Below, piece by piece: positions 1-9,067 of a DNA stretch of 64,000 nucleotides. The translations under genes and the position numbers were made by a program. The stretch spans positions 558,001-622,000 of the forward strand of contig NZ_OX336253.1 of assembly GCF_946902045.1 (NCBI RefSeq). The letters are read 5' to 3'. The notes under the pieces were generated by a model that ran no database searches, was not told where the DNA came from, and saw only the letters and a program-made list of their open reading frames with translations. Every line of letters starts with the position of its first letter. Within the stretch, counting starts at the first letter, position 1. The DNA comes from Neisseria sp. Marseille-Q5346. Its GTDB lineage: Bacteria; Pseudomonadota; Gammaproteobacteria; Burkholderiales; Neisseriaceae.

Positions 1-865
1 TCTGCAATTGGCCGTCTGAAATAATGACCGGTAGCAAATCTGGATCTGGGAAATAGCGGTAATCGTGCGCATCTTCTTTCAAACGCATCACACGGGTTTC
101 ACCTTTTTCAGGGTCAAACAACATGGTTGCCTGCTGTACTTTACCGCCGTCTTCCAAGATTTCAATTTGCGCTTCTACTTCATAATTGATGGCTTGTTCC
201 AAGAAGCGGAAAGAGTTGAGGTTTTTGATTTCACGGCGTGTGCCGAACTCCGCCTGACCTTTGGGACGTACAGAAACGTTGGCATCAACGCGGAACGAGC
301 CTTCCGCCATATTACCGTCACAAATATCCAGCCAAGTCACCAAACCGTGCAACGCTTTAGCATATGCCACAGCTTCGGCTGCGGAACGCATTTCAGGCTC
401 GGAGACAACTTCCAACAAAGGCGTACCGGCACGGTTCAAGTCGATACCGGTAGCACCGTTCAAACCTTCATGTACGGATTTACCCGCATCTTCTTCCATG
501 TGCGCACGGGTAACATTGATGGTTTTAACCTCATCGCCCACCACGATTTCCAGTTTGCCGTGTTCAACAATCGGCAAATCCAACTGACTGATTTGATAGC
601 CTTTCGGCAAATCAGGATAGAAATAGTTTTTACGGTCAAACACGTTTTTCTGATTGATTTTCGCATCCAAAGCCAAACCGAGTTTGATGGCTTTTTCGAC
701 GACTTCGCGGTTCATTACCGGCAATACGCCCGGCAACGCACACTCAACCACGCTGGCGTGGGCATTAGGCTCGGCACCGAATGCAGTGGATGCGCCGCTG
801 AAGATTTTGGATTGGGTGTTGAGTTGGACGTGGATTTCCAGTCCGATTACGGTTTCCCAAGTCAT
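1..865 (-). CDS. gatB: Asp/Glu-tRNA amidotransferase subunit B, partial
   Basis: GatB, the kinase-like subunit of the tRNA-dependent amidotransferase. It phosphorylates the side chain of mis-charged Glu-tRNAGln or Asp-tRNAAsn so that ammonia from GatA can form Gln- or Asn-tRNA. Only the N-terminal 288 residues are present and the window edge cuts the gene. The protein begins [14 protein letters not shown] and contains the GatB signatures DLPKGYQIS and [19 protein letters not shown]. The start is the CAT at 863-865. It lies downstream of the TRIC channel and virK-like genes in the gatC-gatA direction. The family call is certain; the C-terminal tail domain cannot be seen. Confidence 0.95.
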   Translation of the reverse strand, partial: MTWETVIGLEIHVQLNTQSKIFSGASTAFGAEPNAHASVVECALPGVLPVMNREVVEKAIKLGLALDAKINQKNVFDRKNYFYPDLPKGYQISQLDLPIVEHGKLEIVVGDEVKTINVTRAHMEEDAGKSVHEGLNGATGIDLNRAGTPLLEVVSEPEMRSAAEAVAYAKALHGLVTWLDICDGNMAEGSFRVDANVSVRPKGQAEFGTRREIKNLNSFRFLEQAINYEVEAQIEILEDGGKVQQATMLFDPEKGETRVMRLKEDAHDYRYFPDPDLLPVIISDGQLQ

Positions 866-918
866 AAGGGTCTTTCTGTCGAAAAAAAGTTAATCGGTTA
901 AATGAGTGATTCGTTTTT

Positions 919-955
919 CAGACGGCCTGAATAAAAAACCATAACAGGCCGTCTG
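919..955. terminator. DUS inverted pair, terminator-like
   Basis: Two uptake-sequence cores face each other (CAGACGGCCTG 919-929 and CAGGCCGTCTG 945-955), giving an 11 bp perfect stem downstream of the TRIC gene on the minus strand. The second copy has GTCTGTAA instead of GTCTGAA, so only one arm is a canonical DUS. Confidence 0.6.
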
Positions 956-965
956 TAAGATAAGT

Positions 966-1586
966 TTATTTCCTGCGGCGTTGGAAACCGGGTAGTTGCC
1001 AATGGAAACGGTATGCAGTCAGGCGAAACAACAATCCACCGGCAAAGAGCAGGTTTAACGTAAAAATATTAATCCAGCCCAAATGCCCGAACAGATAAAT
1101 CAATCCGCCAATCAAAATGGCCACGCTGCCGTAAAGGTCGGTGCGCAAAATCATCGGCACATCATTGACCAAAATATCGCGCGCAATACCGCCGCCAACG
1201 GCTGTCACAAAAGCCAAAGAAATAACGCCGAATAGATTGAGCTGCAAGGCCATACCGATTTGTGCGCCGGTAATGCTGAACGCTGCCAAACCGATGGCAT
1301 CGGCAATAATAAAAGCAGCGGCCAAATAGGTGCTGCGATAACGTTGCACCCTTATCAACCATGCGATGGCAAGCGTGGCAAACACGACTATCAGCGCATC
1401 GGTTTGCAAAAATACTTGCGGAATCCGGCCGACCAAGCCATCGCGTATCACGCCGCCGCCGACAGCCGTCAATAACGCAGTAATGACGACACCGAGTACA
1501 TCCAACCGCTTGTTGTAGCCGACCAAATAGCCGGAAATGGCAAACGCGGCTGTCCCAATGATTTGAATGAAGTCGGTTGTATTCAT
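966..1586 (-). CDS. TRIC/UPF0126-family membrane channel protein
   Basis: A 206-residue integral membrane protein with two internally homologous halves. Each half carries the family glycine-rich signature: GGGVIRD at residues 43-49 and GGGIARD at 131-137. About seven hydrophobic segments fit the UPF0126 (YicG/YadS) family, the prokaryotic relatives of trimeric intracellular cation channels. Substrate and physiological role in Neisseria are not evident. It lies between the virK-like gene and gatB on the same strand, so it may be co-transcribed with the gat genes, although no functional link to tRNA amidation is known. The start MNTTDFIQ is the only convincing one. Confidence 0.85.
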   Translation of the reverse strand: MNTTDFIQIIGTAAFAISGYLVGYNKRLDVLGVVITALLTAVGGGVIRDGLVGRIPQVFLQTDALIVVFATLAIAWLIRVQRYRSTYLAAAFIIADAIGLAAFSITGAQIGMALQLNLFGVISLAFVTAVGGGIARDILVNDVPMILRTDLYGSVAILIGGLIYLFGHLGWINIFTLNLLFAGGLLFRLTAYRFHWQLPGFQRRRK

Positions 1587-1612
1587 AACATGTATTCTCG
1601 TCAGATGATAGT

Positions 1613-2488
1613 TTAATTTGTAGATGCTAAAACATTTCTTATTTGCATTTCTATTTCATCTAACATCTGATAACGCTTACGATACATAGACCGTTTTTTG
1701 CTTTCAATTTCCTCAAAGTCCTTACGTATCGGCTCTTTTGGCAGATGCCATAATCCATCAACACCTTTTCGGGCACCATGCTCTTGCCAAAATTGGTCAT
1801 AATTCATTTTGACACGTTTCTTTAAGCGCCAACGTAGCTTAACTTGCCTATCTTGTGTAATACCAATCACACCATCCAGCTTTAGTGCAATAGCAAAATA
1901 TTGCAATGCATGCACCATCAGTTGTTGAGGACGCAATCCATGCAGCCTCTTAGTTGAGCTCCGGACTATATCTTTCGCCTCTTCTCCTGCAGGCCCCTGA
2001 AGAGAGGCGGCAAGCAGCATATTATTTACAAAGGCAAAAGTTGCCATATACAGCCGTTTTCCACCGTCTTCCCGCAAAGAAAGAGACCACATTCCCTCAT
2101 CGACACAATTGTCATTTCGGTTAAGCCAAATCTCAAGGCCGTCTGAAGGTTTTGCCAAAACAATATGAAAGGAACGGGTTTTCATACCCATTACTCTTTC
2201 TTTTCCAAAAAGCTTTTCTGCAGCCTCAAAATCTGACTGCATAATTTTTAATCTATCGGCACCACTAAATTGTTTATCAACAAATTCATGTATCAAAGGA
2301 TAGGCATCTTGAGGCATTTCACTAAAAAAACTTTGGCATATTTTCGAAGTATTTACAAACTGCTCAAATGCCTTAATTTCTTTACGATACCACAATGTCC
2401 TCAATGTAAATTTTAAATGCTGCGTTTTAAACTTTGGCGCATTCTGATAAACAGTTTTAAATCCTGGAAAAGAAAACTTTTCAGGCAT
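1613..2488 (-). CDS. VirK/YbjX family protein (DUF535)
   Basis: A 291-residue soluble protein that resembles the DUF535 family (VirK, YbjX). Recognisable stretches are LRTLWYRKEIKAF, the ELW-like GLEIWLNRN region, and DGVIGITQDRQVKLRWRLKKRVKMNYDQFW near residues 200-235. Family members have been linked to virulence and membrane stress, but the biochemical activity is unknown. The gene begins only 15 bases after the gatA stop, inside the gat operon. It is visibly richer in A+T than gatA or gatB, suggesting later insertion. One AG-DUS lies inside it near 2135. Family call is good; function is open. Confidence 0.8.
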   Translation of the reverse strand: MPEKFSFPGFKTVYQNAPKFKTQHLKFTLRTLWYRKEIKAFEQFVNTSKICQSFFSEMPQDAYPLIHEFVDKQFSGADRLKIMQSDFEAAEKLFGKERVMGMKTRSFHIVLAKPSDGLEIWLNRNDNCVDEGMWSLSLREDGGKRLYMATFAFVNNMLLAASLQGPAGEEAKDIVRSSTKRLHGLRPQQLMVHALQYFAIALKLDGVIGITQDRQVKLRWRLKKRVKMNYDQFWQEHGARKGVDGLWHLPKEPIRKDFEEIESKKRSMYRKRYQMLDEIEMQIRNVLASTN

Positions 2489-2503
2489 ATAGACTCCCTG
2501 CCC

Positions 2504-3952
2504 TTACTCCGGTGCTTTAGTATGCCAATCGCTGTTCAGTTGAACTTGATGTGCGGCACCCAAAATTTTGGCTTCAGAGAAATAGTTACCGATAAATTGC
2601 ACACCAATCGGCAGACCGTTTGCGCTGAAACCGGCAGGCAGGGTCAGTGCAGGCAAACCGGCAAGGTTCACGGCGATAGTGTAAATATCGGATAAGTACA
2701 TTTGCACAGGGTCTTGAATGTCGCTGCCAAGTTTCGGCGCAGCAGTCGGTGCAGTCGGCGCCAAAATGAAATCACATTGACCAAAGGCCGTCTGAAAATC
2801 ATTGGCAACCAGACGGCGCAATTTTTGCGCTTTCAGGTAGTACGCATCGTAGTAACCATGGCTCAATACATAAGTACCGATCATGATACGGCGCTTAACC
2901 TCGCTGCCGAAACCTTCGGCACGGGTGTTGCTGTACATTTCTTCCAAATCGCCAAATTGCGCTGCACGATGGCCATAACGTACGCCGTCGAAACGGGACA
3001 AGTTGGTACTTGCTTCAGCAGAGGCAAGAACGTAATAAGCAGGAATCGACAATGATGTTTGCGGCAGGGAAACTTCAACAGTCTCCGCACCTTGTGCTTT
3101 GAGCAAATCGATAACACTTTGCAAGGCCGTCTGAACATCGGCATCCGCGCCTTCACCGAAATATTCTTTAGGCAAACCGATTTTCAAACCTTTGAGCGGC
3201 TTGTCCAAATCACGGGTGTAGTCTTCTTTGTCGCGTTCCAAGCTGGTGGAATCGCGCTCGTCAAAGCTGGCCATAGCGTTCAACAAAATCGCACAGTCTT
3301 CGGCCGTTTGCGCCATAGGACCGGCTTGGTCAAAGCTGGAAGCATAAGCAACCATACCGAAGCGTGAAACCGTACCGTAAGTCGGCTTGATGCCGGTAAT
3401 ACCGCAATGCGATGCAGGCTGACGGATAGAACCGCCGGTATCCGAACCCAACGCAGCCGGTGCCAAACGCGCCGCAATCACAGCAGCCGAACCGCCTGAC
3501 GAACCGCCGGGAACATGTTCAAGATTCCACGGGTTTTTGGTTGCGCCGTAGAACGAAGTCTCATTGGTCGAACCCATGGCAAACTCGTCCATATTGGTAC
3601 GGCCAAGGGTCACCATGCCGGCATCCAACAGGTTTTGCACCACTGTGGCAGTATAAGGAGAAACAAAGTTATCCAACATTTTGGAGCTGCATGCACTGCG
3701 CCAACCTGTTTGGCAGAAAATATCTTTGTAAGCAACCGGCACACCGGTCAAAGCCGTTGCATTACCGGCCGCGATACGCGCATCGGCTGCCTTGGCTTCA
3801 GCAAGGGTCTTATCTTGATCGATGGTCACATAGCCATTGATGGCAGGATTTTTCGCAGCAATAGCGGCCAAATATTCGGTCGCCAATTCGACTGCAGAAA
3901 TTTGTTTGGATTGCAGCAGGCTGCTGGCTTGTTTGAGCGTGTAAGCGGTCAT
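2504..3952 (-). CDS. gatA: Asp/Glu-tRNA amidotransferase subunit A
   Basis: GatA (482 residues) hydrolyses glutamine and passes ammonia to GatB for transamidation of Glu-tRNAGln or Asp-tRNAAsn. It shows the amidase-signature catalytic set: Lys76 in PVAYKDI, Ser151 in the GGSSGGS loop and Ser175 in [11 protein letters not shown]. The spacing between these residues matches characterised GatA enzymes. Length is normal. It follows gatC on the same strand, separated by 150 bases that hold three DUS copies. Several more DUS copies lie within the coding sequence (near 2785 and 3123). Start [11 protein letters not shown] at 3952. Confidence 0.97.
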   Translation of the reverse strand: MTAYTLKQASSLLQSKQISAVELATEYLAAIAAKNPAINGYVTIDQDKTLAEAKAADARIAAGNATALTGVPVAYKDIFCQTGWRSACSSKMLDNFVSPYTATVVQNLLDAGMVTLGRTNMDEFAMGSTNETSFYGATKNPWNLEHVPGGSSGGSAAVIAARLAPAALGSDTGGSIRQPASHCGITGIKPTYGTVSRFGMVAYASSFDQAGPMAQTAEDCAILLNAMASFDERDSTSLERDKEDYTRDLDKPLKGLKIGLPKEYFGEGADADVQTALQSVIDLLKAQGAETVEVSLPQTSLSIPAYYVLASAEASTNLSRFDGVRYGHRAAQFGDLEEMYSNTRAEGFGSEVKRRIMIGTYVLSHGYYDAYYLKAQKLRRLVANDFQTAFGQCDFILAPTAPTAAPKLGSDIQDPVQMYLSDIYTIAVNLAGLPALTLPAGFSANGLPIGVQFIGNYFSEAKILGAAHQVQLNSDWHTKAPE

Positions 3953-4026
3953 TGTGCCGTACTTTCTATAAAACAGTTTTTGTTTTCAAAACAGATATTG
4001 AAAACATCCGTTTAAATCAATAAATC

Positions 4027-4061
4027 GGGCCGTCTGAACAAAATATCCTTTCAGACGGCCT
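4027..4061. terminator. DUS inverted pair between gatC and gatA
   Basis: GGGCCGTCTGAA (4027-4038) faces TTCAGACGGCCT (4050-4061) across 11 bases. A third copy in forward orientation follows at 4088-4099. The hairpin may attenuate transcription from gatC into gatA rather than end it, since both genes belong to one enzyme. Confidence 0.55.
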
Positions 4062-4102
4062 TGCAATAGGGGTTTGCCGATAAGCAAAGGCCGTCTGAAG
4101 CC

Positions 4103-4393
4103 TTATTCCTCAATCACTTGAGGAACGATATACAGACGATTGCGCACTTCGGGGGCAACCGCCTGATATTCTGCAGCGTGGTCGGTTTCAGTTACTTTAT
4201 CTTCGCGCAGACGCAAAGCGGCTTCGTGCGGATGCGCCATGGGTTCGATGCCGTCGGTATTGACGCTTTGCATGTTTTCAACCATGGCGAAAATGTCGTT
4301 CAACTCGGCAAGCGTTTTGTTTTTTTCTTCGTCCGTTAAAGTGAGGCGCGAGAGTTTTGCGATTTTTTCCACATCATTTAAGCTTAAAGCCAT
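4103..4393 (-). CDS. gatC: Asp/Glu-tRNA amidotransferase subunit C
   Basis: GatC (96 residues) is the small structural subunit that wraps around GatA and holds the GatA-GatB interface. It has the usual N-terminal helix MALSLNDVEKIAKLSRL, the conserved central helix with LNDIFAMVENMQSVNTDGIEPMAHP, and the C-terminal ending around VPQVIEE. Length is standard. It is the first gene of the minus-strand gat group and is divergent from mreB. The intergenic region carries a perfect minus-strand -10 hexamer (see 4468-4473). Confidence 0.96.
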   Translation of the reverse strand: MALSLNDVEKIAKLSRLTLTDEEKNKTLAELNDIFAMVENMQSVNTDGIEPMAHPHEAALRLREDKVTETDHAAEYQAVAPEVRNRLYIVPQVIEE

Positions 4394-4467
4394 AAAAAAT
4401 CCTTGTCTGATAGCAATGCCTCTTGGGTTTGGGGTATCATTGCATTTCGTCTTCTATGAAGCGAAGA

Positions 4468-4496
4468 ATTATAACCGAAAACCAAACAGGTTGGCA
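4468..4496 (-). promoter_or_regulatory. Putative gatC promoter
   Basis: On the minus strand, TATAAT occupies 4473-4468, with a weak -35-like TGCCAA at 4496-4491 and a 17-base spacer. The -10 is perfect but the -35 is poor, so this is a tentative promoter for gatC. Confidence 0.4.
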
Positions 4497-4617
4497 TGGT
4501 GTTTTAATTCAGACGGCCTTTAAAGGGTGCATTTATCCGTCTAAAACCGTGTACCTGTTTTTCTTATTTTAAATAATGCTAAACACATCCGGGCTGGGCC
4601 GGAATTTCAGGAATCCT

Positions 4618-5655
4618 ATGTTTCGTCTTTTATCTCGTTTCCTCTCCAATGATATTGCCATCGACTTGGGCACGGCCAACACGCTGATTTTTGTACGCGG
4701 CAAAGGGATTGTTTTGGATGAGCCGTCCATGGTTGCGATTCAATCCGGCGCAGGCAATAAAAGTAAAATTATGGCAGTTGGTACGGAAGCCAAAAAAATG
4801 CAGGGCCGTGCGCCGCGCAATATTGAAATCGTCCGCCCGATGAGGGACGGCGTGATTGCTGATTTTGTGATTACCGAGCGTATGCTGGGTATGTTGATTA
4901 AAAAAGCCACTGAAGGACGATCTTTGGTTCCGCCCCGTGTGGTTATCTGTGTTCCTGGCGGCTCTACCCAAGTGGAACGTAAAGCAATTTTGGATTCGGC
5001 GTTTGCCGCCGGCGCGGCAAGCGTGCATTTGATTGAAGAGCCGATGGCCGCCGCTTTGGGCGCGGGCTTGCCGATTGAAGATGCGGCAGGTTCGATGATT
5101 GTCGATATTGGCGGCGGTACGACTGAGATCGGTATTCTTTCACTGGGCGGTATGGCCTACTCTGCTTCTGTCCGCGCAGCCGGCGATGAATTCGATAAAA
5201 GCATCATCCATTACCTGCGCCGACATCGCGGCGTCTTGATCGGCGAAGCGACGGCAGAGGAATTGAAGAAACAAATCGGCTCGGCCTCGGGCTTTGAAAC
5301 CGAAACAGCCATGCGCATTAAAGGCCGCGACCTGGCCGAAGGTACGCCTAAATCCTTGGCGGTTACGTCAAATGAAATCCGTGAAGCATTGAGTGAAACG
5401 GTAAATCAAATCATCCGCGCCGTCCGTCTGGCTTTGGAACAAGCTCCGCCCGAACTGGCCGGCGACATAGCCGACCGCGGCATTATGCTGACCGGCGGCG
5501 GCGCACTTCTGCACGGTATCGATACCGTCTTGGCCGATGCAACCGGTCTGCCCGTCGGCATTGCCGACCAGCCTCTGAACTGTGTCGCCTATGGTGCCGG
5601 TAAGGCTTTGGACTATATCGGCAAATGGGATACCGTGTTTACGGAAAACCCATAA
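4618..5655 (+). CDS. mreB: Rod shape-determining actin MreB
   Basis: Bacterial actin homologue that forms membrane-bound filaments and directs lateral cell-wall synthesis. The phosphate-1 loop (IAIDLGTANTLIFV) follows an amphipathic N-terminal helix FRLLSRFLS. The phosphate-2 motif VDIGGGTTEIGI and adenosine motif LTGGGALLHGID are intact. The start at 4618 gives 346 residues and is preceded by AGGAAT at a good distance. An in-frame ATG at 4576 would add 14 residues not expected in MreB. First gene of a tight mreB-mreC-mreD-mrdA-rodA run. Its presence matters because coccal pathogenic Neisseria lack MreB. Confidence 0.97.
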   Translation: MFRLLSRFLSNDIAIDLGTANTLIFVRGKGIVLDEPSMVAIQSGAGNKSKIMAVGTEAKKMQGRAPRNIEIVRPMRDGVIADFVITERMLGMLIKKATEGRSLVPPRVVICVPGGSTQVERKAILDSAFAAGAASVHLIEEPMAAALGAGLPIEDAAGSMIVDIGGGTTEIGILSLGGMAYSASVRAAGDEFDKSIIHYLRRHRGVLIGEATAEELKKQIGSASGFETETAMRIKGRDLAEGTPKSLAVTSNEIREALSETVNQIIRAVRLALEQAPPELAGDIADRGIMLTGGGALLHGIDTVLADATGLPVGIADQPLNCVAYGAGKALDYIGKWDTVFTENP

Positions 5656-5660
5656 GGTAG

Positions 5661-6509
5661 ATGGTTATGGAACGCTCTTCTTTGCGCTTTGACGAGGCAA
5701 AAGGCCCTAAGCTGTTGCCTCGTTTTGTCGTTTATATCACTCTGGCTGCCGGCCTGATGGTGGCCGATTACCGCTTTTCATTGATGCAGCCGGTGCGTGC
5801 GGCAGTAATGCCCATGCTCTACCCTGTTCAATGGCTGGCGAATCAACCTGTTCAACTTTATCAATATTTTGCCGACCTCTCCCAGTCCAAATCCGAGCTC
5901 TTGGAACAGAACCGCCAGCTTTTAGAAGAAAATGGCCGTCTGAAAATCGATTTGCAGCGGGATAAAGTCAATACCGATGAATTGCGCGAATTGAAAAAAC
6001 TGTATGGTTTGCAACAAAAAGGCATTCACAACGTTATCGGTGCGGAAGTCATTTCCAATGGCAAAGATCCGCTTTCCGAAAGACTGATTATCGGCAAGGG
6101 CAGCCAAGACGGTTTGAAAGTTGGCGATGCAGTCATCGATCAAAGCGGTTTGATTGGCCTGTTGACACAAGTTCACACACAAAGCGCGGAAATTGAACTG
6201 ATCTCAAGTGGACAAAGCATTGTCCCCGTAGCCGTCAGCCGCACCGGTGAACGCAATTTGGCATACGGCAATGGCAACGGTTTGGATTTGCGCTATTTTC
6301 CAACCGGCTCAGACTTGAAACCCGGCGATATTCTGCTGACTTCCGGCCTGGATGGTACTTATCCGGCGGGGATTCCCGTTGCAACCGTCAGCAAGGTTGT
6401 CCGCGCATCGGGAACACCTTATTACGATACGCAACTGACGCCTTTGGCCGCTTTACGCAGCAGCCGTTTTGTCTTGGTACTTTCTTCCGGCCCTTCTTCC
6501 CCACGCTGA
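5661..6509 (+). CDS. mreC: Rod shape-determining protein MreC
   Basis: MreC (282 residues) is a bitopic inner-membrane protein linking the MreB cytoskeleton to PBP2 and RodA in the periplasm. One membrane segment lies near residues 18-36. A coiled coil follows (SQSKSELLEQNRQLLEENG region, about 73-115), then the beta-rich periplasmic domain with GDAVIDQSGLIGLL. It begins 5 bases after the mreB stop. A second in-frame ATG at 5667 is equally plausible as the start. The C-terminus is short and proline/serine rich. Confidence 0.95.
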   Translation: MVMERSSLRFDEAKGPKLLPRFVVYITLAAGLMVADYRFSLMQPVRAAVMPMLYPVQWLANQPVQLYQYFADLSQSKSELLEQNRQLLEENGRLKIDLQRDKVNTDELRELKKLYGLQQKGIHNVIGAEVISNGKDPLSERLIIGKGSQDGLKVGDAVIDQSGLIGLLTQVHTQSAEIELISSGQSIVPVAVSRTGERNLAYGNGNGLDLRYFPTGSDLKPGDILLTSGLDGTYPAGIPVATVSKVVRASGTPYYDTQLTPLAALRSSRFVLVLSSGPSSPR

Positions 6510-6513
6510 TTTC

Positions 6514-7014
6514 ATGAACGATTTTGACGATTCTTACCGTGCAGTACCGCTGCACATCATGGCGGCCAGTCTCATTGTGATGATGATACTGGACTTTATG
6601 CCGTTTTCCTTTGACGGATTCTTCTGGCTGCCTGAAATGACGGCACTGATGTTGCTGTATTGGGCATTGCACCAACCGCAACGCGCAGGCATGGGACTGG
6701 CTTTTGCCATCGGTCTGATTGTCGATGCAGCAACCGCCGCGACTTTGGGCTTGCACGCCCTGTCTTACGTCGTGATGACTTATTTCATCTTAAACCGCCG
6801 CCGCCAAATCATGCTTTACGGCCATATTATGCAATTGGCCGCTGTCTTGGCTGCGCTGCTTATCAATCAGGCCGTCTTAACTGTTGCCCGTCTGTTCCTC
6901 AATCATCAGGTCATTACTTTGCAAGGCTTTGTTGCCCCATTTGTCGGCGCATTGCTTTGGCCGATACTCAGCCAGCTGATGCTGATCGTGACCCGTATTT
7001 ACCGCTCCCACTGA
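6514..7014 (+). CDS. mreD: Rod shape-determining protein MreD
   Basis: MreD (166 residues) is a small polytopic inner-membrane protein of the elongasome. It has about five hydrophobic helices, including PLHIMAASLIVMMILDFMPF and the repeated loop around HALSYVVMTYFILNRRRQIML, which is typical of MreD. The start ATG at 6514 lies 4 bases after the mreC stop. An upstream in-frame ATG inside mreC (6469) would add 15 residues without hydrophobic or family character and is not favoured. Operon position between mreC and mrdA supports the call. Confidence 0.93.
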   Translation: MNDFDDSYRAVPLHIMAASLIVMMILDFMPFSFDGFFWLPEMTALMLLYWALHQPQRAGMGLAFAIGLIVDAATAATLGLHALSYVVMTYFILNRRRQIMLYGHIMQLAAVLAALLINQAVLTVARLFLNHQVITLQGFVAPFVGALLWPILSQLMLIVTRIYRSH

Positions 7015-7018
7015 AAAG

Positions 7019-9067
7019 ATGAAACCGATTCTTCCACGCCGTCTTTCCGGTGGTCAACATACCAAAAAACCTTCCGCTCAGGCAGCACAAGCCGATGCTT
7101 TGTTGCGCCTGCTCGTTGCCTTTATCCTGATTGTCATCTTCTTTTCCATCTTACTGGCGCGGTTCTTCTACCTGCAAGTAACTCAACACAATGAGTTTTC
7201 CGGTCAAGCATCAAGCAACCGTATCACCCTGATTCCAACGCCGCCCGTACGCGGCGAAATCGTCGATATCAACGGCGTTCCTTTAGCCAAAAACTATCCC
7301 GTCTTTTCGCTCGAAGTTATTCCCAGCCGCATCGAAGGCAAGATGGAAGATGTTATTGAAGCATTGAAAAAATACGTCGATATCACGCCGACAGATTTAA
7401 AACGCTTCAAAAAATACCGCGAAAGCTATCGAAAATTTGAAAATATCCCGCTCAAGCTTAGGCTGACCGATGAAGAGGTCGCCCGTTTGTCCGTGCATCT
7501 GCGCGAATTCAAAGGTGTAGAGATCAACTCACGCACATTCCGCGAATATCCTTACGGCAAACTGACCTCCCATTTCTTAGGCTACATCGGCCGTATTAGC
7601 GATAAAGACAAAGAAATGTTGGAAGAAGAAGGTCTGACCGCCCTCTACCGTGGCAGTACGCATATCGGCAAATCCGGCTTGGAAAAATATTACGAACACC
7701 AGCTTCATGGCATTCCAGGCTATCAGGAAGTCGAAAAAGACGCTTACGGCAATATCGTCCGCGTATTGAAAAATGTCCCGTCCAAAATGGGGCAAACCTT
7801 GCGCCTAGGGATGGATATCCGTATGCAGCAGGAAGCCGACCGAATCTTGGGCGACCGCCGTGGCGCATTGGTGGCCATCAATCCGCAAGACGGTACTGTC
7901 TTGGCTTTTGTTTCCAAACCTTCCTTCGATCCCAACCTCTTTATTGACGGCATCGACAGCGATACTTGGAAAATGCTGAATGACGATTGGAAAAAGCCTT
8001 TGATCAACCGCGTTACCCAAGGCCTTTATCCGCCGGGTTCTACATTCAAACCCTTTATGGGCATGGCTTTGTTGGAAAGCGGAAAAATCACTCAAAACAC
8101 CATTGTCCCCGCTCCCGGCGCATGGAGCATACCTGGCAGCCGCCATATTTTCCGCGACTCTGTCCGCAGCGGTCACGGCTCGGCCAACTTGAGCAAAGCC
8201 ATTCAAGTATCCTCAGATACTTTCTTCTACCGCTTGGGTTACGAGATGGGTATTGATAAAGCCTCTCCGTATCTGGCGCAATTCGGTTTTGGCCAAAAAA
8301 CCGGCATTGACCTGCCCAGCGAATACACAGGCGTTTTGCCCAGCCGCGAATGGAAAGCCAAACGCTTTGCCAAATCTTCCGACCCGACTGCCAAAGAATG
8401 GCGCGCCGGCGAGATGGTTTCCGTCAGTATCGGCCAAGGCTACAATGCCTACACGCCTTTGCAAATGGCACATGCGACAGCATCTCTGGCCAATAACGGG
8501 GTCGTTCATCAGCCGCATTTGGTCAAAGAAGTATTGGATTTCGGCGCGCGCAAAATTACCCGTATCAATCCCAATCCTGAGCGTCAAATTCCGTTCAAAG
8601 CCGATAACTTCGAATACGTCAAACGCGCAATGGAAAAGGTATTGAAACCGGGTGGTACGGCGCACCGTATCGGTGGCGGACTCGCTTATACGATGGGCGG
8701 TAAAACCGGTACGGCCCAGGTCGTACAAATCAAACAGGGCGGCCGCTACAATGCCGCAGCCCTGCGCGAACAACACCGCGACCACGCATGGTTTATCTCG
8801 TTTGCGCCATTGGAAAAACCTGAAATTGCCATTGCCGTTATTTTGGAAAACGGCGGTTGGGGTGCGTATGCCGCGCCATTGGCCCGTGAAATGACTGATT
8901 TTTATATGCTTAATGTCAAGCCGCAACAGTTTTCAGACGGCCTTGAGGCAGATTTGGCCAAAACTGAAACAATGGACAAGCATCAGCCTATTACCAGCAT
9001 TTTCCAATCTGCCTACGGACTGACTCCGACAAGCCCTGCCTCACAGCCGGAGGTTCATCATGAATAA
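7019..9067 (+). CDS. mrdA: Penicillin-binding protein 2 (elongation transpeptidase)
   Basis: PBP2 (682 residues) is the class B transpeptidase of the elongation complex. One N-terminal membrane anchor spans about residues 27-50, followed by the pedestal domain with RGEIVDINGVPLA. The transpeptidase domain has Ser341 in PGSTFK, the SSD motif at 398-400, and KTG at 562-564. All three catalytic motifs are intact. It starts 4 bases after mreD and overlaps rodA by 8 bases. The last ~60 residues are a low-conservation tail (its coding sequence includes a DUS near 8933). The adjacency to rodA distinguishes it from the division-specific PBP3/FtsI. Confidence 0.95.
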   Translation: MKPILPRRLSGGQHTKKPSAQAAQADALLRLLVAFILIVIFFSILLARFFYLQVTQHNEFSGQASSNRITLIPTPPVRGEIVDINGVPLAKNYPVFSLEVIPSRIEGKMEDVIEALKKYVDITPTDLKRFKKYRESYRKFENIPLKLRLTDEEVARLSVHLREFKGVEINSRTFREYPYGKLTSHFLGYIGRISDKDKEMLEEEGLTALYRGSTHIGKSGLEKYYEHQLHGIPGYQEVEKDAYGNIVRVLKNVPSKMGQTLRLGMDIRMQQEADRILGDRRGALVAINPQDGTVLAFVSKPSFDPNLFIDGIDSDTWKMLNDDWKKPLINRVTQGLYPPGSTFKPFMGMALLESGKITQNTIVPAPGAWSIPGSRHIFRDSVRSGHGSANLSKAIQVSSDTFFYRLGYEMGIDKASPYLAQFGFGQKTGIDLPSEYTGVLPSREWKAKRFAKSSDPTAKEWRAGEMVSVSIGQGYNAYTPLQMAHATASLANNGVVHQPHLVKEVLDFGARKITRINPNPERQIPFKADNFEYVKRAMEKVLKPGGTAHRIGGGLAYTMGGKTGTAQVVQIKQGGRYNAAALREQHRDHAWFISFAPLEKPEIAIAVILENGGWGAYAAPLAREMTDFYMLNVKPQQFSDGLEADLAKTETMDKHQPITSIFQSAYGLTPTSPASQPEVHHE

